Of a stretch of DNA of 61,873 nt, positions 54,257-61,873 are shown piece by piece (positions within the stretch are counted from its first letter, which is position 1; each line of letters begins with the position of its first letter). The stretch is from Methyloversatilis sp. (GTDB lineage Bacteria; Pseudomonadota; Gammaproteobacteria; Burkholderiales; Rhodocyclaceae). Position numbers and translations under genes: made by a program. The notes under the pieces are model-generated. The model saw only the letters and a list, made by a program, of their open reading frames with translations. It did not search any database and had not been told where the DNA came from. The stretch lies in contig JAEUNO010000017.1 in NCBI GenBank assembly GCA_016791045.1, positions 1 through 61,873 on the forward strand, read 5' to 3'.

Positions 54257-54820
54257 ATGAGCTCACTGACGGACGACTTTGATTTCGAAGCCGCCCTTGC
54301 TGCATGCGTAAAGGGCGAGCGTGGCGCCTTGCATCGCATATACCAGCTGGAGGGTGGCCGGCTGCTCGGTGTCGCATTGCGCATCGTGCGACGGCGCGAC
54401 ATTGCCGAGGATGTCCTGCACGACGCCTTCGTCCGCATCTGGGAAAAGGCTGCAAGCTTCGACGCCAGCCGCGGTTCGGCGCGTGGCTGGATCTACAGCA
54501 TCGTTCGCCACGGCGCGCTGAATCACATCCGGAACCATGCACGAGAAGTGTCGGTAGATGCCACGCTCGAGACCGGTCTCGCAGACGAATCGGGTTCCAG
54601 CGCAGCCGATCCCTACGAACAGGTGTTGCTGTCGTCCGAATCCGGGCAGCTGTACGACTGTCTCGGAAAACTCGATGACGCAAAGCGTTCAAGCATCCTG
54701 CTCGCCTATCTGGACGGTTGCACGCACACGGAAATCGCAAGTCGGATGAAGACGCCGCTGGGTACGGTGAAGGCCTGGATACGCCGCGGTCTGCAGGCAC
54801 TGAAGGAGTGTCTGGCATGA
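54257..54820 (+). CDS. ECF-type RNA polymerase sigma factor
   Basis: 187 aa. Region 2 is visible in DIAEDVLHDAFVRIWEKAASFD and the -10-binding helix, with ARGWIYSIVRHGALNHIR, and region 4 in CTHTEIASRMKTPLGTVKAWIRRGLQALKE. The start is the ATG at 54257. The stop overlaps the ATG of the next gene (ATGA), as usual for sigma/anti-sigma pairs. It should control its own operon and a small regulon; the inducing signal is unknown. Confidence 0.92.
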   Translation: MSSLTDDFDFEAALAACVKGERGALHRIYQLEGGRLLGVALRIVRRRDIAEDVLHDAFVRIWEKAASFDASRGSARGWIYSIVRHGALNHIRNHAREVSVDATLETGLADESGSSAADPYEQVLLSSESGQLYDCLGKLDDAKRSSILLAYLDGCTHTEIASRMKTPLGTVKAWIRRGLQALKECLA

Positions 54821-55527
54821 ATGAGCCCATGGACAACAATGAACTCGCCGGCCTCTATGTACTCGGCGTGCTGGATGATGATGAACATGCGCAGGTGAGC
54901 CGGCGGATGGCGACCGACCCTGCCCTCGCCCGCGCGGTGGCCTACTGGGAGGAACGCCTGCTGCCGCTGGCGGCCATGGTTGAACCGGAGGCACTGCCCC
55001 CGGCGCTGTGGTCGCGCATCGAACGCAGTATTGCACCGATGGCGCGCACGACGCCGGCCGTCGAGCCTTCGACGTGGAGCCGTCTGTGGGACAACCTGGC
55101 CTTCTGGCGCTCCCTCGCGGCAACAGGATTTGCCGCCGCAACGATACTGGCGGTTGCCGGCCTCGCCGGTGCGCCACGCGATGACACGCCGCGCTACATG
55201 GTCGTGCTGGTGGCGCCCGATGACAAGGCACCTGGCTGGGTGATCCAGGCAAGCACCGAACAGTCGCTCAAACTGATCCCGCTGGGCAGCGGCGAAGTGC
55301 CTCCAGCCAAGGCTTTCCAGTTCTGGACCAAGGCAGACAAGTGGAAGGGCCCGGTTTCGCTCGGGCTGGTTCAGCCGGGCCGCACGCTGGATGTGAGACT
55401 GGACAAGCTGCCACCGCTGGAAAACAACCAGCTGTTCGAAATCACGCTCGAACCGGAACAGGGCTCGCCGATCGATCGTCCGACCGGGCCTATCCTTTAC
55501 ATCGGCCGCGCAGTGAAGGTGATGTAA
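54817..55527 (+). CDS. Anti-sigma factor (RskA-like)
   Basis: 236 aa from the ATG at 54817. The N-terminus is an anti-sigma domain without a zinc HxxxCxxC motif (ELAGLYVLGVLDDDEHAQVSRRM). One transmembrane helix (ATGFAAATILAVAGLAG) is near residue 115; the C-terminal part (about 135-236) is a periplasmic RskA-like domain. It is coupled to the sigma gene and should hold it at the membrane. It is followed by a strong terminator. Confidence 0.88.
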   Translation: MNEPMDNNELAGLYVLGVLDDDEHAQVSRRMATDPALARAVAYWEERLLPLAAMVEPEALPPALWSRIERSIAPMARTTPAVEPSTWSRLWDNLAFWRSLAATGFAAATILAVAGLAGAPRDDTPRYMVVLVAPDDKAPGWVIQASTEQSLKLIPLGSGEVPPAKAFQFWTKADKWKGPVSLGLVQPGRTLDVRLDKLPPLENNQLFEITLEPEQGSPIDRPTGPILYIGRAVKVM

Positions 55528-55540
55528 ATACCTCGGCGCA

Positions 55541-55580
55541 AAAAAAAGGAGGCCGGCGGATGCCGGCCTCCTTATTTAAG
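55541..55580. terminator. Bidirectional rho-independent terminator
   Basis: A 12-bp stem AAGGAGGCCGGC (55546-55557) with GCCGGCCTCCTT (55562-55573), a GGAT loop, A run before and T run after. It can serve both the anti-sigma gene and the convergent activator gene. Confidence 0.85.
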
Positions 55581-55588
55581 TCTTTGAA

Positions 55589-57643
<2,055 letters not shown>

Positions 57644-57886
57644 GGCCACCTCCTTTTTTGCACGGAGGCAGACGGATGCCCGGTACGCCACAACATCGCG
57701 TTGCGAAGCACGGGGTCCGACTCCTCCAGGACCCGCGTAGCGATGTACTTCGAGGTACACCGTCTCGCGGGCTGAATTTAAACCTGCTGCGCCGACGAAA
57801 GCGTTTTCGCCGGAAGTACTGAAGCGATCGATACGCGAGCCGTAGCTGGCGATAAATCGCTGGCGTATCCGAAACTTACGTAAAGC

Positions 57887-59095
57887 TTACTCCTGCCACA
57901 ACTCAAGCGCCACTGCCGTGGCTTCACCGCCACCGATGCACAAGCTTGCCACACCGCGACGGCCGCCTGCACGGCGCAGTGCACCAAGCAGGGTCACGAT
58001 CAGGCGCGCTCCGGTTGCGCCGATCGGGTGACCCATCGCGCAGGCACCACCGTGGGGATTCACCTGATCCGCATCCAGACCGAGGTCGCGTATCGCGGCG
58101 AGGGTCACCACTGCAAACGCTTCGTTGATTTCAAAAAGATCGACATCGGCCATCTTCCAGCCGCTGCGTTCGACCGCACTCCGGATCGAAAACGCGGGCG
58201 CCATCGGGAAACGTCGCGGCTCACCCGCGTAGGACGCATGGGCGGCGATACGGGCGAGCGGTGTCAGACCGAGGGCCGCCGCACGCGAGGCGCGCATCAT
58301 CAGCACTACTGCTGCACCATCCGAGATCGAACTCGAATTCGCGGCCGTCACCGTTCCATCCGCCTTGAACGCAGGCTTGAGTGCGGGAATCTTTTCAGGT
58401 TTGGCCGACTGCGGCTGCTCATCGCGCGAGATGACGGTCGGCGAAGCGCCGCGCCCTTTGCCGGCAACCGTTGCCGGCGCGATTTCCCAATCAAAGGCGC
58501 CGCTTGCGGTGGCGTCGCGCGAACGCGTCAGCGAGCGCAGCGCCCAGGCATCCTGGTCCGCTCGGGAGAAGCCGTATTCCTCGGCACATTGTTCGGCGAA
58601 GACACCCATCAACGAACCGCGGTCGTTGTATGCGTCTTCAAGCCCGTCGAAAAACATGTGATCGATGACCCGATCATGGCCGAGCCGGTAGCCGCCGCGC
58701 GCACGCGCGAGCAGGTAAGGCGCATTGCTCATCGATTCCATGCCGCCCGCAGCAACGATGGCTGCGGAGCCGGCGACGATCGAATCATGCGCCAGCATGA
58801 CCGCCTTCATGCCTGAGCCGCACACCTTGCTGACCGTCGTGCAAGCGGTCGAATACGGGAGGCCGGCGCCCAGGGCTGCCTGCCGGGCCGGCGCCTGTCC
58901 CAGACCTGCTGGCAGTACGCAGCCCATGTAGGCCTCATCGATGTCGGTCGCCTGGACGCCCGCTTGCTGCACTGCAGCAGCGAGCGCGATCGAACCCAGT
59001 TGCGGGGCGGTGAGGGAGGACAATTCGCCCAGGAAGCCGCCAAGTGGGGTACGGCGAGCCGCTACGATGACGACAGGATCCTGGGACGAATTCAA
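57887..59095 (-). CDS. Acetyl-CoA acetyltransferase (thiolase)
   Basis: 402 aa from a TTG at 59095 with AGGAG 6 nt upstream. Catalytic Cys in TVSKVCGSGMKAVM, the NEAFA motif in FEINEAFAVVT, and the histidine/cysteine pairs in GGACAMGHPIGATGAR and SLCIGGGEATAV fit biosynthetic or degradative thiolases. It probably cleaves acetoacetyl-CoA made by the neighbouring ligase. The regulatory gene follows downstream on this strand, 243 nt away. Confidence 0.92.
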   Translation of the reverse strand: MNSSQDPVVIVAARRTPLGGFLGELSSLTAPQLGSIALAAAVQQAGVQATDIDEAYMGCVLPAGLGQAPARQAALGAGLPYSTACTTVSKVCGSGMKAVMLAHDSIVAGSAAIVAAGGMESMSNAPYLLARARGGYRLGHDRVIDHMFFDGLEDAYNDRGSLMGVFAEQCAEEYGFSRADQDAWALRSLTRSRDATASGAFDWEIAPATVAGKGRGASPTVISRDEQPQSAKPEKIPALKPAFKADGTVTAANSSSISDGAAVVLMMRASRAAALGLTPLARIAAHASYAGEPRRFPMAPAFSIRSAVERSGWKMADVDLFEINEAFAVVTLAAIRDLGLDADQVNPHGGACAMGHPIGATGARLIVTLLGALRRAGGRRGVASLCIGGGEATAVALELWQE

Positions 59096-59292
59096 ATCAC
59101 GCTCCTGAGAGGGTTGCGCCAAACCATGTCGCGGGACACGCGCCGCGCGATGCTGCTTTCCGCAACATCCTTTCGCCCGCTCGAAGCCCCGCATCAAAAA
59201 TCGATGTCACAAAGTGGATTCCCCGAACATCGACCACTGTAAAGCACCATGCTTCCATGTGTTCGATATTAGGACGCACCAAATTCGGACAG

Positions 59293-61260
59293 TCAAGCCC
59301 ACGCGTTGCGCAAGCTGAGCACTTCGTCAATGGACCGTGGATCTTCCATGCAGGAAAGGTCGCCGATGGGTCGCCCGATGTAGGCGCTGCGCAGCACTCT
59401 GCGCAGTACCTTGCCGTTGCGCATTTTCGGAATCTGGCCGAGGACATGTATGCGTGCCGGACGAAAAGGCTTTCCCAGCAACCGTGCCACGTGATCGGAC
59501 AGTTCGGACTCCCATACACTCCACCCCGTATCGGAATCCGTACGCGCGTCATGCAGGCGGACGAAGCACACGACGGCCTCCCCCTTCACGGCGTCGGGAA
59601 CGCCCACTGCAACCGCTTCGGCGACCAGCGGGTGGGACACGAGCGCCGATTCGAACTCGATCGGGCCGAGTCGCTTGCCGGCCACGCGGATCGTGTCATC
59701 GCTGCGACCATGTACGAACCAGTAGCCATCGCTGTCCATGCTGGCCCAATCGCCATGCAGCCAGGCGTCCGGGAGGCGCGACCAGTATGTTTCCTCGTAG
59801 CGAGCACAGTCCTTCCAGAAACCGCGCGCCATGCCGGGCCAGGGCTGTCGAACGACCAGTTCGCCGACGCTCCCGCGGACCGGCCGCCCCGCGGCGTCGA
59901 CAATGTCCGCCGCCATGCCGGGCACCGGTCCATTGAACCCGCATGCCACCTGGGGCAACCCTGGGAAGCAGGTCAGTATTCCGCCGCCGACTTCCGTACC
60001 ACCCGAATAGTTGATGATGGGCCGCCTGCGTTTGCCGACGGTTTCGAACAACCACAGCCAGGGCGTCTCATTCCATGCCTCGCCCGTCGATCCGAAGACC
60101 TTCAGCGTATCGAGCATGCCGGGCGGCGGCACCGCGTCGTGACTGCCCATGAGGCTGCGCACGAGACTGGGCGAAAAACCAAGGTGCGTCACACCGTGAG
60201 CCTTGACGACGCGCCACAGCCGACCAGGGTCGGGATGGTCAGGGGGCGCTTCGCACAACACGATGGTGCTGCCCAGCATCAGGCCGCCGAACACCATCCA
60301 GGGTCCCATCAGCCAGCCCATGTCGGTCACCCACATCAGGGTGTCGTCGGCCTTCAGATCAAACGCCATCGCGAGATCCTGCGCTGCCTTGACCGGAAAT
60401 CCGGCGTGGGTGTGAATGACAGCCCGGGGTTGCCCTGCCGTGCCCGAGGTGTAGATCAGCAACAGGGTCTGATCCGGTGGAAAGGTCTGCACAGCCGCAG
60501 CGTGAGGCGGCAGCGACTTCAGTGCTTCGTACCCAAGTACGTCGAAGTCGAGCGCGTCCGGGTCACATCGAACTGCTGCGGGCGACGACTTCCGTTCCAC
60601 GACGATGACATGGCGGATCGACGTGCATTGAGACGCAGCGCTCAACGCATCGGAAAGCATGCGTATCGACTGGCCGCGCCGGTCATGGCTGTTCGCACAG
60701 ATCAGCACCGTAGCCCCAGCATCCGCCAGACATCCGGCCACGGCATCGGACGAAAGGCCTGAAAAAAGCGGGACCGACACGACCCCGATGCTGGCTGCAG
60801 CAAGCATGACGACTGCAGCTTCCGGAATCATCGGGAGGTAGATTGCAAGGCGGTCGCCGGCGCCCACGCCGATGGCGAGCAGTCCGGACGCCACACGGGC
60901 GACTTCATCTGCAAGATCACCGTAACTCAGGCTGCGGCATTCCCCCGCATCACCTTCCCAACGGATCGCGATCTTTTCTCTGTTTCGCCTGGCATGCTTG
61001 CCGACGAGATTGTCGACCAGATCCAGTCGGCCGCCGACGAACCAGTCCGGCCACATGATTCCCCCCGACAGATCGAGCGTCTGCCGATACGGGACCTGCC
61101 ATTCCAGGCCGATGTCCTGCAACACCCGATCCCAGAACGTGGCGGGATCGCGTTCCGAGTCTTCCTGCAATTGATCCAGCGTTCCATATCCATGACGTTC
61201 GATGAACTGGGCAAGCCGGGTACCCTTCCATTCGTAATCAGAGGGCGTGAATACCTTCAT
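59293..61260 (-). CDS. Acetoacetyl-CoA synthetase-like acyl-CoA ligase
   Basis: 655 aa from the ATG at 61260. ANL-superfamily motifs: LLLIYTSGTAGQPRAVIHTH, NYSGGTEVGGG, DGYWFVHGRSDDTIRVAGKRLGP, and MRNGKVLRRVLR with the C-terminal lysine. The N-terminal ATFWDRVLQDIGLEW pattern is close to acetyl- and acetoacetyl-CoA synthetases. It is transcribed toward the thiolase, with a 197-nt gap. Together they would channel an acetone- or ketone-body-derived acid to acetyl-CoA; the actual substrate needs proof. Confidence 0.82.
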   Translation of the reverse strand: MKVFTPSDYEWKGTRLAQFIERHGYGTLDQLQEDSERDPATFWDRVLQDIGLEWQVPYRQTLDLSGGIMWPDWFVGGRLDLVDNLVGKHARRNREKIAIRWEGDAGECRSLSYGDLADEVARVASGLLAIGVGAGDRLAIYLPMIPEAAVVMLAAASIGVVSVPLFSGLSSDAVAGCLADAGATVLICANSHDRRGQSIRMLSDALSAASQCTSIRHVIVVERKSSPAAVRCDPDALDFDVLGYEALKSLPPHAAAVQTFPPDQTLLLIYTSGTAGQPRAVIHTHAGFPVKAAQDLAMAFDLKADDTLMWVTDMGWLMGPWMVFGGLMLGSTIVLCEAPPDHPDPGRLWRVVKAHGVTHLGFSPSLVRSLMGSHDAVPPPGMLDTLKVFGSTGEAWNETPWLWLFETVGKRRRPIINYSGGTEVGGGILTCFPGLPQVACGFNGPVPGMAADIVDAAGRPVRGSVGELVVRQPWPGMARGFWKDCARYEETYWSRLPDAWLHGDWASMDSDGYWFVHGRSDDTIRVAGKRLGPIEFESALVSHPLVAEAVAVGVPDAVKGEAVVCFVRLHDARTDSDTGWSVWESELSDHVARLLGKPFRPARIHVLGQIPKMRNGKVLRRVLRSAYIGRPIGDLSCMEDPRSIDEVLSLRNAWA

Positions 61261-61334
61261 TGTTGAACCTTGTGACCATGCAATCACGCAAACGTGGGTT
61301 CCTGCTCACTACTTCTTGATCTCCGCCGGACATG

Positions 61335-61371
61335 AGAAAAAAGCCCGACCCCGCTGAATGCGGGGGCGGGC
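61335..61371 (-). terminator. Rho-independent terminator after the DUF1329 gene
   Basis: A stem GCCCGACCCCGC (61343-61354) with GCGGGGGCGGGC (61360-61371) around TGAAT, followed on the minus strand by TTTTTT. One mismatch in the stem. It separates the DUF1329 transcript from the ligase gene. Confidence 0.8.
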
Positions 61372-61413
61372 GAACATGCCGGGAGGAGGTACCAGCAATA
61401 CTTGCAAAAGAAC

Positions 61414-61873
61414 TTACTTGCCGGTTGCGACTTCTTCCAGCACGTTGAGCGACACGTCGGTTTCCTTGACGCCAGCCGGATTGGACTTCATGTTCGACGA
61501 CCAGTTGGTGGCGTGGCCACGCTTGACGTCGATGATGTGTCCGATCACGGGCATGACCGCCTTGTAGCCGTCGTCGCCGGTATCAGGCCGGTTCTGGAAA
61601 ATGAACATCTTCCAGAACTCACCCTTGCGGTCGAGCGCGAAGCCGAGGTACGGACGCGGGAAGTCCACTTCCATGTACACGGTCTTCTTGCTGTACGGGT
61701 GCTCGTCAGGGCACACGCCTTCGACCACATACACTTCACGCGGCTCCCAGCCGATGTCCGGCGCCGGGTTGAAGTGCGGCGGGATTTCGATGCCGATGCG
61801 CGGGAAGCGCTTGGCCGGCTCGGTGTAGGGCTGCTTCACGTCCACGCTGATTTCCGGGCTGTGCGCGATGGCC
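61414..61873 (-). CDS. DUF1329 family protein, 5' end cut by window
   Basis: About 153 residues of the C-terminal part are in the window, the rest beyond base 61873. Features such as GIEIPPHFNPAPDIGWEPREVYVVEG and YMEVDFPRPYLGFALDRKGEFWKMFIFQN fit outer-membrane-linked DUF1329 proteins, which often sit with alcohol or ketone catabolism genes. The reading frame stays open to the edge. Its own terminator follows at 61343. Confidence 0.75.
   Translation of the reverse strand, partial: AIAHSPEISVDVKQPYTEPAKRFPRIGIEIPPHFNPAPDIGWEPREVYVVEGVCPDEHPYSKKTVYMEVDFPRPYLGFALDRKGEFWKMFIFQNRPDTGDDGYKAVMPVIGHIIDVKRGHATNWSSNMKSNPAGVKETDVSLNVLEEVATGK

Noticed and set aside
57797-57880. Inverted repeats GATACGC/GCGTATC downstream of the thiolase as a terminator
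   Set aside because: Arms are short, widely spaced and without a T run; a regulatory site cannot be excluded but is not supported.

Overview
The window looks like chromosomal DNA of a GC-rich betaproteobacterium. The tmRNA tag tail ANDESYALAA, the purEK, cysDN, htpX and dusC genes, the PHB-type genes and the overall gene style fit Rhodocyclales or relatives such as Methyloversatilis; that placement is an inference without a database search. About 50 protein genes are supported, plus tmRNA, two tRNAs, an integrated element and two decayed IS3-type insertion sequences.

Region 1 (1-7870) is a compact 7.5-kb integrative element inserted at the 3' end of ssrA. It carries a tyrosine integrase, an AlpA-type regulator, a small HTH protein, an SSB-like protein, a PriCT/Toprim/RecA-like primase-helicase, a hairpin-rich repeat block that may be its origin, and several small unknown genes. 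Paired 9-bp repeats sit inside both ends, and a second terminator, probably the original ssrA one, lies just beyond the far end. Region 2 (8001-19475) is core-like: a GGDEF/EAL protein, a TerB/DUF697-like protein, HtpX, an unusual three-gene operon (membrane protein, membrane hydroxylase fused to a GH3-type ligase, enolase-superfamily epimerase), a secreted PHB-depolymerase-like hydrolase preceded by a perfect palindrome, DusC and tRNA-Leu.

Region 3 (19557-25305) is the most striking locus: selD/senC, senB, senA and egtD lie together, enough to encode selenoneine synthesis from histidine and selenide. EgtD makes hercynine, SelD makes selenophosphate, SenB makes a selenosugar, and SenA joins the selenosugar to hercynine. 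An unassigned ATP-grasp ligase is divergent from egtD. The start codons of senA and senB are head to head, only 13 nt apart. Region 4 (25405-31573) holds a periplasmic thioredoxin/CcdA pair, an LtaS-like membrane phosphotransferase coupled to a methyltransferase, and cysD-cysN, where CysN has a tail resembling a CysC domain without a P-loop.

Region 5 (32150-47726, all minus strand) is a surface-polysaccharide cluster with an ABC export pair (wzm/wzt, with a C-terminal Wzt domain), at least six glycosyltransferases, three methyltransferases, two acyltransferases and an epimerase/reductase. It includes three related GT8-like genes, one of them decayed. IS3 remnants lie within it (36 kb) and beyond its end (48 kb), the latter next to tRNA-Ala. 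Region 6 (48880-61873) returns to core-like genes: a lipoprotein, threonylcarbamoyl-AMP synthase, purK, purE, a DEAD-box helicase, an ECF sigma/anti-sigma pair, and a likely catabolic group of an AcoR-like sigma-54 activator, a thiolase, an acetoacetyl-CoA-synthetase-like ligase and a truncated DUF1329 gene.
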